In this document: positions 43,636 to 53,969 of the stretch, piece by piece
How the letters are laid out: every line of letters starts with the position of its first letter
Position numbering within the stretch: the first letter of the stretch is position 1
From: Aureimonas frigidaquae
Lineage (GTDB): Bacteria > Pseudomonadota > Alphaproteobacteria > Rhizobiales > Rhizobiaceae
Assembly (NCBI RefSeq): GCF_001463905.1
Contig: NZ_BBWR01000006.1
Span: 62,001-126,000 of the forward strand
Reading direction: 5' to 3'
Length of the DNA stretch: 64,000 bases
Notes under the pieces: model-generated
Seen by the model: the letters and a program-made list of their open reading frames with translations, nothing else
The model's database searches: none
What the model was told of the DNA's origin: nothing
Program-made: the position numbers and the translations under genes

Positions 43636-46600
43636 ATGAACGAGCATGTATCGGTCCTGCCGGCGGTGGAGAGCGCTGCGCCGAACCCGGAAGCCAATGA
43701 CTGGTACAAGGATGCGATCATCTACCAGTTGCACGTCAAGACCTTCATGGATTCCAACGGCGACGGGATCGGCGATTTCGCCGGCCTGATGTCCAAGCTG
43801 GACTACATCAAGGAACTCGGCGTCACCTGCCTCTGGCTCCTGCCATTCTATCCCTCGCCGCTGCGTGACGACGGCTACGACATCGCCGACTACCATTCCG
43901 TCCATCCGAGCTACGGCACGATGGAGGATTTCGAACTCCTGGTGGAAGAGGCGCACAAGCGCGGCCTGCGGGTGATCACCGAACTGGTGATCAACCATAC
44001 CAGCGACCAGCACCCCTGGTTCCAGGCTGCGCGCAATGCGCCCAAGGGCAGCCCGGAGCGTGACTTCTACGTCTGGGCCGATGATGACAAGGGCTACGAC
44101 CTGACGCGCATCATCTTCCTGGATACGGAAAGCTCGAACTGGACCTACGATCCGGTGGCGGGCCAGTACTTCTGGCACCGCTTCTATTCCCACCAGCCGG
44201 ACCTCAACTTCGACAATCCGAAGGTGCTGGAGGAAGTCCTGTCCGTCATGCGCTTCTGGCTCGACAAGGGTGTCGACGGGCTGCGGCTGGACGCGATCCC
44301 CTACCTGGTGGAGCGCGAAGGAACCAACAACGAGAACCTGCCGGAAACCCACGTCGTCCTGAAGAAGATCCGGGCCGATCTCGATGCCCATTACCCCGAT
44401 CGCATGCTCCTGGCCGAAGCCAACCAGTGGCCGGAGGACACGCGCCCCTATTTCGGCGATGGCGACGAATGCCACATGGCGTTCCACTTCCCGCTGATGC
44501 CGCGCATGTACATGGCGCTGGCGCAGGAGGACCGGCACCCCATCACCGATATCCTCCGGCAGACGCCCGATATTCCGGAAAACTGCCAGTGGGCTATCTT
44601 CCTGCGCAATCACGACGAGCTGACGCTCGAAATGGTCACGGAAGAAGAGCGCGATTACCTCTGGTCCACCTACGCATCCGACAAGCGCGCCCGCATCAAT
44701 CTGGGCATCCGGCGGCGCCTGGCGCCCCTGATGGGCAATGACCGCCGCAAGGTCGAGCTTCTGAACGCGCTGCTCATGTCCATGCCGGGCACGCCCACCG
44801 TCTATTACGGCGACGAGATCGGCATGGGCGACAACTATTATCTGGGCGACCGGGACGGCGTGCGCACGCCGATGCAATGGTCGGCCGACCGCAATGGCGG
44901 CTTCAGCCGCGCCGATCCGCAGCGGCTGTATCTGCCGCTGATCCAGGACCCCGTCTACGGCTTCCAGGCCGTCAATGTGGAAGCCCAGTCGGCCAATCCG
45001 GCCAGCATGCTGTCCTGGATGCGCCGGCTCATCCAGGTGCGCGCCACGCGGGAAGCTTTCGGCCGCGGCGGGATCGAATTCCTGTATCCGTCCAACCGCA
45101 AGATCCTGGCCTATATCCGCCAGTCGGGCGATGACCGGATCCTTTGCGTCGCCAATCTGTCGAGCCAGGCCCAGGCGGTGCAGCTCGATCTGTCGGCCTA
45201 TGCCGGGTCGGTGCCGGTGGAGATGCTCGGCCTGTCCGCCTTTCCGCCGATCACCGAGGCGCCCTATATCCTGTCGCTGCCGAGCTACGGCTTCTTCTGG
45301 TTCGCGCTGGGGACGCAGGATGGCATCCGGGCCAGTGTCGACGCCCAGCCCCTGCCGGAATTCTCGACGCTCGTCATCACGGGCGAGTTGAAGGACACCA
45401 TTCCCGGGCGCAACCGCCGCGAGATCGAGTCCGTCCTGCCGGCCTTTATCAGCCGCCAGCGCTGGTATGCCGGCAAGACGGATATGCCGAGGAGCGTGCG
45501 CTTCGAGATGATGGGCCAGCCGGACCCGCACAACCGCCGCCACCTTCTGGCGGAAGCGCGTGTCACCACGCGCGAGGGGAAGGAAGAGGCCTATTTCCTG
45601 CCTTTGGCTGCCCGCTGGGGCGAGGGGAACATGGGCCATGACGGCGCCAATCTGCCCTATACGCTGGCCCGGATTCGACAGGGCGCGCAGATGGGCTCGG
45701 TCGTCGACGCCGCGCGTGACGCGTCCTTCTGCGTGGACCTGACACGCGCGCTGGCCGGCGCCAGGGACCTGCAGTTCGGCGACTGGACCGTGCATGTGGA
45801 TGTGAGCGCGGCCCGTCCCGATGAACTGGCTGCGGCGGCGGCCGTGGAGGCGGGCGATGTCGTCCCCTTGACCGGGGAGCAATCCAACTCCTCCGTCTCG
45901 ATGGGCACGGCGGCGATCCTGAAACTCTATCGCCTGCTGCGCGACGGCATCCAGCCGGAGCTGGAGGTGACGCGCTTCCTGACCGAAAAGACGGGCTTCA
46001 CGGCGGCTCCGGCGCTTCTGGCGAGTGCCGAGGTGGAGCGGCCGGACGGTACGCGCGCCGCCATCGCCGCCTTGTTCGAGCGCGTGGAAAACCAGGGCGA
46101 TGCCTGGAGCCGCGTGACCGAGACCCTGGCACGGCACCTGCGCGATACGGCCTATGGCGAAGCGCAGGCCGCCGATGCGCAGGACGAGGCCGCCGATACC
46201 ATGTTCGCGCTGCAGTTCGACCCGGGCGAGGCGATCGGTCGGCGCACCGGTGAAATGCACGCTGCACTGGCGACCCGGACCGGCGATCCCGCCTTCGATC
46301 CCGAGCCCATAACCACGGCCTGGGTAAGCGAAGCCGCGCACCGTGCCGGTGCCGAAGCCGAACGCGTGCTCGATCTCCTGGCGGCGCACCGGTCGGCCAA
46401 CGGGCTCGACGGGGTGGAGGAAGATGCCGCAGCCTTGATCGAGGGGCGCGAGGCGGTCCGCCGCTGGTTCGCCGATTTCGGCACCGAGGCCGTCAGTGGC
46501 GATCTCACGCGCATCCACGGCGATTTCCACCTCGGCCAGGTTCTGGTGGCGCGCAATGACGTGGTCATCCTGGACTTCGAAGGGGAACCAGGCCGCCCGC

Positions 46601-46959
46601 TCGAAGAGCGCCGCGCCAAGTCATCGCCCTTGCGCGACGTGGCCGGCATGCTGCGCTCCTACGATTACGCGGCCTTCGCGGCGCGGGACCGGACAGGCCC
46701 GGCAGACGAGGCCACCATGGACCGTATCCGCGAAACGGCGGAAACCTGGCGTGACCAGGTCAGCGCGTCCTTCCTGGCCGCCTGGTCGCAGGCCAGCGGC
46801 ATCGATCTGGATGATGGTGGGAACCGTAAGCTGCTGGACCTCTTCCTTCTCCAGAAGGCATTCTACGAATTGGGATACGAGTTGGCCTCGCGTCCCGCAT
46901 GGCTGCCCATCCCCTTGCGGGGCATCGTTTCTCTTCTCAAGCAAAGACAGGTCATCTGA
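43636..46959 (+). CDS. treS: Trehalose synthase fused to maltokinase (TreS-Mak)
   Basis: A 1107-residue two-domain protein. Residues 1-550 are GH13_16 trehalose synthase, which interconverts trehalose and maltose; D219 (RLDAIPYL), E261 (EANQWPED) and D327 (NHDELTLEM) are the catalytic triad. Residues about 570-1107 are a maltokinase domain with ISRQRWYAGKT at its start and HGDFHLGQVL and ILDFEGEPGR motifs of the phosphotransferase fold. It makes the maltose-1-phosphate used by GlgE. Its stop codon abuts the glgB start. Confidence 0.96.
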   Translation: MNEHVSVLPAVESAAPNPEANDWYKDAIIYQLHVKTFMDSNGDGIGDFAGLMSKLDYIKELGVTCLWLLPFYPSPLRDDGYDIADYHSVHPSYGTMEDFELLVEEAHKRGLRVITELVINHTSDQHPWFQAARNAPKGSPERDFYVWADDDKGYDLTRIIFLDTESSNWTYDPVAGQYFWHRFYSHQPDLNFDNPKVLEEVLSVMRFWLDKGVDGLRLDAIPYLVEREGTNNENLPETHVVLKKIRADLDAHYPDRMLLAEANQWPEDTRPYFGDGDECHMAFHFPLMPRMYMALAQEDRHPITDILRQTPDIPENCQWAIFLRNHDELTLEMVTEEERDYLWSTYASDKRARINLGIRRRLAPLMGNDRRKVELLNALLMSMPGTPTVYYGDEIGMGDNYYLGDRDGVRTPMQWSADRNGGFSRADPQRLYLPLIQDPVYGFQAVNVEAQSANPASMLSWMRRLIQVRATREAFGRGGIEFLYPSNRKILAYIRQSGDDRILCVANLSSQAQAVQLDLSAYAGSVPVEMLGLSAFPPITEAPYILSLPSYGFFWFALGTQDGIRASVDAQPLPEFSTLVITGELKDTIPGRNRREIESVLPAFISRQRWYAGKTDMPRSVRFEMMGQPDPHNRRHLLAEARVTTREGKEEAYFLPLAARWGEGNMGHDGANLPYTLARIRQGAQMGSVVDAARDASFCVDLTRALAGARDLQFGDWTVHVDVSAARPDELAAAAAVEAGDVVPLTGEQSNSSVSMGTAAILKLYRLLRDGIQPELEVTRFLTEKTGFTAAPALLASAEVERPDGTRAAIAALFERVENQGDAWSRVTETLARHLRDTAYGEAQAADAQDEAADTMFALQFDPGEAIGRRTGEMHAALATRTGDPAFDPEPITTAWVSEAAHRAGAEAERVLDLLAAHRSANGLDGVEEDAAALIEGREAVRRWFADFGTEAVSGDLTRIHGDFHLGQVLVARNDVVILDFEGEPGRPLEERRAKSSPLRDVAGMLRSYDYAAFAARDRTGPADEATMDRIRETAETWRDQVSASFLAAWSQASGIDLDDGGNRKLLDLFLLQKAFYELGYELASRPAWLPIPLRGIVSLLKQRQVI

Positions 46960-49188
46960 ATGGGCATCGGTGAAAACAAGGCGATGGGCGCGGCCGGGCA
47001 GCCTGGCCCCGAACACCGCCTCGACGAGGGCGCCGCATCGGCGATCACTCATGGTCATCACGGCGATCTCTTTTCGGTGCTCGGGCTGCACGGAGGCGGG
47101 AGCCACAAGGTGCTGCGTGTGTTCCGCCCGGGCGCGCAGACCGCGGCGGCCGTCTCCGGCGATGCGACCATCGAGTTGGAGGCGCAAGGGTCGGACGGGC
47201 TGTTCACGGGCCTCGTTCCGGGAACGCTGGAGCGTTACCGCTTGCGGTTCAGCCATGGTTCCGTCACCTGGGAGGAAGAAGACCCCTATCGGTTCGGGCC
47301 CATCCTAACCGATTTCGACGCCTACCTCCTGGCCGAGGGGCGGCATTACCGCCTGTACGAGAAGCTCGGCGCCCATCCGGATGTCATGGATGGGGTCGAG
47401 GGTACGCGCTTAGCCGTCTGGGCGCCCAATGCCCGGCGCGTCTCGGTCGTCGGCAATTTCAATGCCTGGGACGGGCGCCGGCATGTCATGCGCCGCCGGC
47501 ACGAAACCGGCATTTTCGAGATGTTCGTGCCCGGCATCGGGCCGGGAGAGGTCTACAAATACGAACTCGTCGGCCCGCATGGCGAAGTCCTGCCGCTCAA
47601 GGCCGATCCGGTCGGGTTCCTTCAGGAATCAGCGCCTTCTACGGCGTCGGTCGTCTCCGGCCTCGTCGCGCATGATTGGACCGATGATGCATTCCGCATG
47701 CAGGGCAACGACTGGCAGGCTCGCGACAAGCCGGTGTCCGTCTATGAGGTGCATTTGGGGAGCTGGCGTCGGGGCGACGGCGACAGTTTCCTGAGCTATG
47801 ACGACCTGGCGGGGGAGCTGGTCCCCTATGTGCGTGACATGGGCTTTACCCATGTCGAGTTTCTGCCCGTATCCGAGCATCCGTTCTATGGGTCCTGGGG
47901 CTATCAGCCGATCGGGCTTTTTGCACCGACGGCGCGCCACGGCGACCCGGCCGGCTTTGCCCGGCTGGTCGATGCGCTCCACAATGCGGGCATCGGCGTC
48001 ATCCTGGATTGGGTGCCCGGCCATTTCCCGACCGATGTCCACGGGCTCGGCCGGTTCGACGGGACGGCGCTCTACGAGCATCCGGACCCGCGGCGCGGCT
48101 TCCACAAGGACTGGAACACGCTCATCTACGATTACGGGCGGACGGAGGTGAAGAACTTCCTCGTCGCCAACGGGCTCTACTGGCTGGACCGCTTCCACGT
48201 CGATGCCCTGCGCGTCGATGCCGTGGCCTCCATGCTGTACCTCGACTATTCGCGCAATCACGGCGAGTGGGAGCCCAACATCCACGGCGGCCGCGAGAAC
48301 CTCGAAGCCATCGCCTTCCTGAAGGAAACCAACGAGCGGGTGGGCGAGAGCTACCCCGCGGCGTCCACCCATGCGGAGGAATCGACCGCCTTCCCGGATG
48401 TTTCGCGCCCCACCTATGCCGGCGGCCTCGGCTTTCACTTCAAGTGGAACATGGGGTGGATGCACGACACGCTGGACTACATGGAGAAGGACCCGATCCA
48501 TCGGTGCTACCACCAGCACCTGATGACCTTCGGCATGGTCTATGCCTATTCGGAAAACTTCATCCTGCCGCTCAGCCACGACGAGGTTGTCTATGGCAAG
48601 GGCTCGCTCCTGGGCAAGATGCCGGGGGACCAGTGGCAGCGCTTCGCCAATCTGCGGGCCTATTTCGGCTTCATGTGGACGCATCCCGGCAAGAAGCTGA
48701 TCTTCATGGGCGGCGAGTTTGCGCAGAGCGCGGAATGGAACCACGACCAGTCGCTCGACTGGCATCTCCTCCAGTATCGCGAACATGAGGGTGTGCAGCG
48801 CCTGGTGCGGGACCTCAACCATCTCTACCGCTCGGTGCCGGCACTCTACGAGCTCGATTGCGATCCGGACGGGTTCGAATGGGTCGACACCTCGAATGCG
48901 GACCAGAGCATCCTGACCTTCCTGCGCAAGGACAAGCATGGCGGGCCGGTTCTCGTCGTCTGCAACTTCACGCCCAATGTGCATCACGCCTACCGCGTCG
49001 GCGTGCCGCGCGGCGGCCACTGGCGCGAGGCGTTGAACACGGATGCGGATCTGTATGGCGGATCCAATGTCGGCAATCTGGGCGGCCGCACGGCCAAGGA
49101 TATCGGTACGAACGGGCGGCCCTTCTCGCTCGAACTGTCCATACCGCCCCTGGCGACCATGGTCTTCGTGCCGGACGAGACCCGATAA
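46960..49188 (+). CDS. glgB: 1,4-alpha-glucan branching enzyme
   Basis: A 742-residue GH13_9 branching enzyme. The N-terminal domain includes [20 protein letters not shown], followed by a CBM48-type region ([20 protein letters not shown]). The catalytic nucleophile is D420 in [16 protein letters not shown] and the acid is E473 in AEESTAFP. It introduces alpha-1,6 branches into the glucan made by GlgE. It starts immediately after the TreS-Mak stop and ends just before a terminator. Confidence 0.97.
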   Translation: MGIGENKAMGAAGQPGPEHRLDEGAASAITHGHHGDLFSVLGLHGGGSHKVLRVFRPGAQTAAAVSGDATIELEAQGSDGLFTGLVPGTLERYRLRFSHGSVTWEEEDPYRFGPILTDFDAYLLAEGRHYRLYEKLGAHPDVMDGVEGTRLAVWAPNARRVSVVGNFNAWDGRRHVMRRRHETGIFEMFVPGIGPGEVYKYELVGPHGEVLPLKADPVGFLQESAPSTASVVSGLVAHDWTDDAFRMQGNDWQARDKPVSVYEVHLGSWRRGDGDSFLSYDDLAGELVPYVRDMGFTHVEFLPVSEHPFYGSWGYQPIGLFAPTARHGDPAGFARLVDALHNAGIGVILDWVPGHFPTDVHGLGRFDGTALYEHPDPRRGFHKDWNTLIYDYGRTEVKNFLVANGLYWLDRFHVDALRVDAVASMLYLDYSRNHGEWEPNIHGGRENLEAIAFLKETNERVGESYPAASTHAEESTAFPDVSRPTYAGGLGFHFKWNMGWMHDTLDYMEKDPIHRCYHQHLMTFGMVYAYSENFILPLSHDEVVYGKGSLLGKMPGDQWQRFANLRAYFGFMWTHPGKKLIFMGGEFAQSAEWNHDQSLDWHLLQYREHEGVQRLVRDLNHLYRSVPALYELDCDPDGFEWVDTSNADQSILTFLRKDKHGGPVLVVCNFTPNVHHAYRVGVPRGGHWREALNTDADLYGGSNVGNLGGRTAKDIGTNGRPFSLELSIPPLATMVFVPDETR

Positions 49189-49196
49189 ATGAGACA

Positions 49197-49229
49197 GGGG
49201 CCCGGCAGTCGCACTGCCGGGCCCCTTGT
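49197..49229 (+). terminator. Intrinsic terminator after glgB
   Basis: A perfect 12-bp inverted repeat (49197-49208 with 49214-49225), 5-base loop, then TTGT. It begins 8 bases after the glgB stop and also lies before the 3' end of the convergent small gene, so it may serve both. Confidence 0.88.
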
Positions 49230-49263
49230 CGTCAAGCAAACTTTCCGCCCTGGCGACGGGCGA

Positions 49264-49533
49264 TCAGCCCCGCCAGCTGGGCCCCAGGCGGCCTGCGCGC
49301 CGCTGAATGGCGCCGATGGCGATCTGCTGGGCGATGGGCTTGGAGAGGATGGGCAGCACCCGGCCCTCCCAGACGGAGCGCTCCTGCGCGGTCAGCTGGC
49401 GCTGACCCTTCTCCGCAACGACGGTGGCGATCCTCGCATCTTCCGATTGCGGCTTCAAAAGGCCGGCATCCAGGGCTTCCGTGATCAGGTTCCGGAGCTC
49501 CGGATCGACCGCGCGTGCATGCATATACGACAT
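49264..49533 (-). CDS. Hypothetical small protein
   Basis: An 89-residue soluble, mostly helical protein with no signal peptide, beginning MSYMHARAVDPELRNLI and containing IATVVAEKGQRQLTAQERSVWE. No family was recognised. A GGGGAAG stretch lies about 10 bases upstream of the ATG. An in-frame ATG three codons in is an alternative start. It is convergent with glgB and divergent from the D,D-carboxypeptidase gene. Confidence 0.65.
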   Translation of the reverse strand: MSYMHARAVDPELRNLITEALDAGLLKPQSEDARIATVVAEKGQRQLTAQERSVWEGRVLPILSKPIAQQIAIGAIQRRAGRLGPSWRG

Positions 49534-49735
49534 TCTCGAAACTTCCCCACCTGATGCCCGGCGAATGTAAGCCGGGAGGATGAGATGTCTATGACAGGGG
49601 CGGGGAAAACCGACGGATGGTCGACAAGCCTCAGGCAAGGTGGTACCGCGAGTGCATGACCGCCTCGATCCCCTTCCGGCGCTGCCGGGGATCGCCCGCG
49701 GGCGGATGCGCGATCTCCCGATGGAAGGGATTGGG

Positions 49736-50914
49736 ATGAGGATGCCATTCTTCGGCCTCAGGGCCCCCACGGCTGGCTTGGCCGTCTTTCTGGTTCTCGG
49801 GCTGGCGCCGGCCGACGTGGCGGCCGGTCCATCGATCAGCGTCGACGTGGCGACGGGCAAGGTTCTGTCGCAGGACAATGCCAGCCAGCGCTGGTACCCG
49901 GCCTCGACGACCAAGCTCATGACGGCCTACCTGGCCCTGCGCGACATCGCCGCAGGGCGTGCCTCGCTGGACACGCCGGTGGTCGTGTCGCGGCTGGCGG
50001 CGGCGCAGGCGCCGGGCAAGATGGGCTATCCAGCCGGCTCGGTCATGCGTCTCGACAAGGCGCTGCGCATGATGCTCGTCAAATCCGCCAACGATATCGC
50101 CGTCGCCATCGGCGAGACGCTGGCGGGCTCCAACGAAGCCTTCGTGGCGCGCATGAACACCGAGGCGGCGCGGCTCGGCATGGCCGATACGCATTTCGTC
50201 AACCCGAACGGCCTGCCCGGCCCGGGGCAATATTCCAGCGCCAAGGACCTGGCCATGCTCGGCATCGCCATCCGGCGCGAATTCCCGGCCTTCACGAATT
50301 ACTTCTCGACCGAGGCGATCCGCGCCGGCGATGCGACCATGGTCAACGGCAACGGGCTCCTGGGGCGGTTCAACGGCGCCGACGGCATGAAGACGGGCTA
50401 TATCTGCGCCTCCGGCTTCAACCTCGTCTCGTCCGCCACGCGCAACGGCCGCACCGTGCTCGCCGTGGTGCTGGGGGCGGAGGGGCCCATCTCCCGCGAG
50501 CGGGATTCCGCACGGCTACTGGAAGAGGCCTTCCGCGTCGATCCGGCCAAGGTCACACTGGAGATCGGCCAGTTGCCGACATCCAGCGGCCCGCCCTTCG
50601 ATATTTCGGACACGATCTGCTCGGACGCGGCCAGGACCGCCCGCGCCAACGAGCGGCAGCTCGAAAACAACCGCGAGCAGCCCTTCGGATCGCCCTACCT
50701 GACGGCGCTCGACCGCGACCCGGTGACCTATCCGGTCGAACTCGGCAACGCGGCCGGGGCCCGCGGCGTGGCGCCCGGCATCGCGGCGATCGCCGGCTAC
50801 GGAATCCCGATCCCGACCTGGCGCCCGGAGCCGCCGGCGCAGACCGCCACGGGCGACGCTCCCGCCACGACCCCCGACCGCGGCGGGCGCGTGGTGGAAA
50901 CGCAGGCCCAATGA
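49736..50914 (+). CDS. D-alanyl-D-alanine carboxypeptidase (peptidase S11)
   Basis: A 392-residue periplasmic penicillin-binding protein. After a signal peptide (AGLAVFLVLGLAPADVAA) come the serine SxxK motif (STTK), the SAN motif and KTG in order, as in PBP5/6-type enzymes that trim peptidoglycan pentapeptides. The C-terminal 120 residues lack the usual amphipathic anchor and end in a proline- and threonine-rich tail. ATG 49736 was chosen because the signal peptide begins there and GAAGGG is upstream. A CobW gene follows 9 bases later. Confidence 0.93.
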   Translation: MRMPFFGLRAPTAGLAVFLVLGLAPADVAAGPSISVDVATGKVLSQDNASQRWYPASTTKLMTAYLALRDIAAGRASLDTPVVVSRLAAAQAPGKMGYPAGSVMRLDKALRMMLVKSANDIAVAIGETLAGSNEAFVARMNTEAARLGMADTHFVNPNGLPGPGQYSSAKDLAMLGIAIRREFPAFTNYFSTEAIRAGDATMVNGNGLLGRFNGADGMKTGYICASGFNLVSSATRNGRTVLAVVLGAEGPISRERDSARLLEEAFRVDPAKVTLEIGQLPTSSGPPFDISDTICSDAARTARANERQLENNREQPFGSPYLTALDRDPVTYPVELGNAAGARGVAPGIAAIAGYGIPIPTWRPEPPAQTATGDAPATTPDRGGRVVETQAQ

Positions 50915-50923
50915 TGGATATGC

Positions 50924-52072
50924 ATGATGGTTGATCCGATCCGCGTGACCGTGCTGACCGGCTTTTTGGGCGCCGGCAAGACGACGCTCCTGAACGGGCT
51001 TCTGCAGGATCCCGCCATGGCCGGCTGCGCGGTGATCGTCAACGAGTTCGGCGAAATAGGGCTCGATCACCTCCTGGTGGAGCGGGCGTCGGAGGATATC
51101 GTCGAACTGTCCAATGGCTGCATCTGCTGCACCGTGCGGGGCGAACTGGTGGACCGGCTGGCCGATATCGTCGACCGCATCCAGACCAAGCGCATGCCTT
51201 CCGTCGAGCGCCTTGTGATCGAGACGACCGGCATGGCCGATCCCGCGCCGGTCCTCTCCGCGCTGATGGGACACCCGATCCTGTCCATGGCCTATGCGCT
51301 GGACGGCGTCGTGACGGTGGTCGATGCACGGGCCGGCCTTGCGGGCATGGAAGGGCGCATCGAGGCGGAGCGGCAGGTTGCCGTGGCCGATCGGCTGGTC
51401 CTGACGAAAACCGATCTCAGCCCGGCGGACCCGCAGCTTCTGGCCTGGCTCGACCGACTCAATCCGCGGGCGCGCCGTCTGGATGCAGCGGCGGGAGAGG
51501 CCCATCCGGGCGCGCTCCTGAATGCCGGATCGTTCGACCGGTCGACCCGGACTGCGCAGCTCGAAGAATGGCTGGGAGCCGGCCGCTGCGACTGCGGCGC
51601 CGATGATCATGGCCACCACCATCCGTCCTGCCATCACGACCATGGTCACCATCACGACCACAGCCACGACCACGGCCATCATGGCAGCGCCCACGCGGCG
51701 GTCGGGACGATATCGCTGGTGGAGGACACGCCGCTGCCGATCGGCCAGGTGGAGGAGTTCGTCAATCTCCTCCTGTCCCTGCATGGGGACCGGCTGCTGC
51801 GGCTGAAGGCGATGGTTCTAACGCGTGAAAATCCGACCCGTCCATTGGTCGTCCACGGCGTCCGGCGCTATCTCCACCCGCCCGCCTTCCTGCCGGAATG
51901 GCCGGCATCGCTCAAGCCGCACAGCCGTTTCGTGCTGATCGGCGAGCGGCTCGACGGGGCTCAGATCCGGGCTCTCTTTTCTGCCTTTACCGGGCGGCCG
52001 ATGGCCGACGCCCCGGACCGCGCCGCGCTCCTCGACAATCCGCTGGCCATCCCCGGCCTTAGCCGCGTCTGA
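50924..52072 (+). CDS. CobW/COG0523 family GTPase with His-rich insert
   Basis: A 382-residue metal-handling GTPase. P-loop GFLGAGKTT near residue 13, the metal-site motif CICCTV near residue 64, and TKTD for guanine recognition are visible. A histidine-rich insert with over a dozen histidines lies around residues 225-260 before the C-terminal CobW domain. Such proteins act as chaperones for zinc, cobalt or other metals. A role in cobalamin synthesis is not supported by neighbours. The 3' end overlaps the opposite-strand tusA-like gene by 14 bases. Confidence 0.92.
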   Translation: MMVDPIRVTVLTGFLGAGKTTLLNGLLQDPAMAGCAVIVNEFGEIGLDHLLVERASEDIVELSNGCICCTVRGELVDRLADIVDRIQTKRMPSVERLVIETTGMADPAPVLSALMGHPILSMAYALDGVVTVVDARAGLAGMEGRIEAERQVAVADRLVLTKTDLSPADPQLLAWLDRLNPRARRLDAAAGEAHPGALLNAGSFDRSTRTAQLEEWLGAGRCDCGADDHGHHHPSCHHDHGHHHDHSHDHGHHGSAHAAVGTISLVEDTPLPIGQVEEFVNLLLSLHGDRLLRLKAMVLTRENPTRPLVVHGVRRYLHPPAFLPEWPASLKPHSRFVLIGERLDGAQIRALFSAFTGRPMADAPDRAALLDNPLAIPGLSRV

Positions 52073-52280
52073 TCACGAAGCGCCAGCCGCCCGCCGCCAG
52101 CGGCTCCCGGGATAGGAGCCCGTGGCCGCCATCATTGCACAGATGCTGGATGTCCAGCGGGGCGAGGGGGTCGTCCGCCAGAAGGACGAGCTCTGCGCCG
52201 CTTGGCAGCAGCTCCAGCCGTTTTGCCGTGCGCAGGGCCGGCAGCGGACATTTCAGGCCGAGAAGATCCAGTTCCGTCAT
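52059..52280 (-). CDS. TusA-family sulfur carrier protein
   Basis: A 73-residue protein with the TusA signature: LDLLGLKCPLPALRTAKRL, in which the CPxP cysteine (C11) carries persulfide sulfur. TusA-like proteins relay sulfur for tRNA thiolation, molybdenum cofactor or other pathways. It is monocistronic, opposite to and overlapping the CobW gene end. Sequence after residue 40 is typical for the family. Confidence 0.88.
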   Translation of the reverse strand: MTELDLLGLKCPLPALRTAKRLELLPSGAELVLLADDPLAPLDIQHLCNDGGHGLLSREPLAAGGWRFVIRRG

Positions 52281-52384
52281 CTCGCCTCAGTCTGCAACGA
52301 GGATCGTGCCGGCGTTTTCCAAGCACGCTTTCCGCTCTATCTTGAGCCTGGGGGCGCAGACAAGTGTCAGGAGCTGTCACGACG

Positions 52385-52936
52385 ATGAGTGAGACCATTC
52401 TCGATCCGCAGGAGATCGTGGATTTCTGGCGGGATGCCGGGCCGCAGAAGTGGTTCGAGAAGGACGGAGCCTTCGACGAGACCATCCGCCAGCGTTTCGG
52501 CGATGTTTATGAGCGCGCCGCCTTGGGGGATCTCGATGTCTGGGCCGAGGAGCCGATCGGCGCCCTGGCGCTGGTGCTCCTGTTCGATCAGTTTCCGCGC
52601 AACATGTTCCGCGATACGCCGCGCATGTACGCGACCGACGCGCGCGCACGCGATATCGCCCTGGCGGCGCTGGAGCGGGGGGACGCCGAACATCTGCCGG
52701 AGGACGTCAACCAGTTCCTCGTGCTTCCCCTGATGCATTCCGAAGCGCTCGCGGACCAGGATGCCTGCGTCGCATGGATGGAGCGGATCGGCACGCAGGA
52801 GAACCAGGACTTCGCCCGCCACCACCGGGAGATCGTCGCAAGCTTCGGCCGCTTCCCGCACCGCAATGCCATACTGGACCGCGAGTCGACTGCGGAAGAA
52901 CGCAGATTCATTGCGGATGGTGGTTTTACCGGCTGA
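52385..52936 (+). CDS. DUF924 family protein
   Basis: A 183-residue cytoplasmic protein of the DUF924 family. VDFWRDAGPQKWFEKD near the N-terminus, ALVLLFDQFPRNMFRDTPRMYATD in the centre (read in parts), LPLMHSE and HHREIVASFGRFPHRNAIL near the end are hallmark segments. Structure is a helical TPR-like fold; function is unknown. ATG 52385 was chosen over an upstream GTG 7 codons earlier. Confidence 0.93.
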   Translation: MSETILDPQEIVDFWRDAGPQKWFEKDGAFDETIRQRFGDVYERAALGDLDVWAEEPIGALALVLLFDQFPRNMFRDTPRMYATDARARDIALAALERGDAEHLPEDVNQFLVLPLMHSEALADQDACVAWMERIGTQENQDFARHHREIVASFGRFPHRNAILDRESTAEERRFIADGGFTG

Positions 52937-53024
52937 GCTTTTGCCCTTGCGCAGCGGCAGTCGAGCGTGTCGAACATGGGGCGCGTTCATCGGCGCTTTG
53001 CGTGACATGGGGGGACTGGCCAAG

Positions 53025-53969
53025 ATGGTACAAGACTGGTTGCGGGCGGAGGATCCGTCCTTTGCGGAGATGTTCGAGCCCGGCGCGTCGCTGGAGCGGA
53101 TCGCCACGGGTTTCATCTGGGCCGAGGGAGCGGTCTGGGTTGCGGATGCCGGGGAGTTGCGCTTTTCGGATATTCCGAACAACCGCATCATGGCCTGGTC
53201 CCCGGAAGGGGGCCTGCGGCTGTTCCGCCAGCCGTCCCAGCGCACCAACGGCCACACGCTGGACCTGACGGGGGCCATGATCAGCTGCGAGCATGGGGGC
53301 CGCTGCGTCAGCCGCACCGGACCGGACGGCGCCTACAGCGTCCTTGCCACCCACTGGGACGGCAAGCGCCTGAACTCGCCCAATGATGTGGTCGTCAAGT
53401 CCGATGGCTCGATCTGGTTCACCGACCCTCCCTACGGCATCGTTTCCGACCACGAAGGCATCCGTGCCGACAGCGAGATCGGCGCCAACCAGATCTACCG
53501 CATCGATCCGCAGACCGGTGACGTCGAGGCTGTGAGCGCCGCCTTCGACCGCCCGAACGGCCTTGCTTTCTCGCCGGACGAATCCGTCCTCTACGTCGCC
53601 GATAGCGGCCGCGCCCGGGGGCACGGCTTCGGCTTCGACGATAGCTGCCCGCATGAGGTCCGTGCGGTGGAGGTCGTCGATGGCCGCCGCCTCGGTGCTT
53701 CGCGCCGCGTGGCCGAGATCGACGTCGTTCCCGATGGGCTTCGAGTGGACCGCGAGGGCCTCCTGTGGATCTCCGCCGATGACGGCGTCCACTGCCACGC
53801 GCCGGACGGGCGTCATATCGGCCATGTCTACGTGCCGGAGACGGTCGCCAATCTGTGCTTCGGCGGCGCCGATGGCCGGCACCTGTTCATCTGTGGCACC
53901 TCGTCCATCTATGCCGTCCGCACGCGCCGGCAGGATGCCGCCGCCGCGGCGCGGCGCATCTACGGCTGA
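53025..53969 (+). CDS. SMP-30/gluconolactonase family protein
   Basis: A 314-residue six-bladed beta-propeller enzyme. Motifs are EGAVWVADAGELRFSDIPNNRI near residue 30, the RLNSPNDVVVKSDGSIWFTDPPYG segment (read in parts) carrying metal-binding N and D, and FDRPNGLAFSPDESVLYVADSG. It likely hydrolyses a sugar lactone. ATG 53025 has GGGGG about 10 bases upstream; ATG 53007 is an alternative. The last 10 bases overlap the convergent chaC-like gene. Confidence 0.9.
   Translation: MVQDWLRAEDPSFAEMFEPGASLERIATGFIWAEGAVWVADAGELRFSDIPNNRIMAWSPEGGLRLFRQPSQRTNGHTLDLTGAMISCEHGGRCVSRTGPDGAYSVLATHWDGKRLNSPNDVVVKSDGSIWFTDPPYGIVSDHEGIRADSEIGANQIYRIDPQTGDVEAVSAAFDRPNGLAFSPDESVLYVADSGRARGHGFGFDDSCPHEVRAVEVVDGRRLGASRRVAEIDVVPDGLRVDREGLLWISADDGVHCHAPDGRHIGHVYVPETVANLCFGGADGRHLFICGTSSIYAVRTRRQDAAAAARRIYG

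Noticed and set aside
43426-46530. A 1034-codon open frame antisense to treS-mak
   Set aside because: High GC keeps many antisense frames open. The protein has no recognisable domain, while the sense strand encodes a full TreS-maltokinase with all catalytic motifs.
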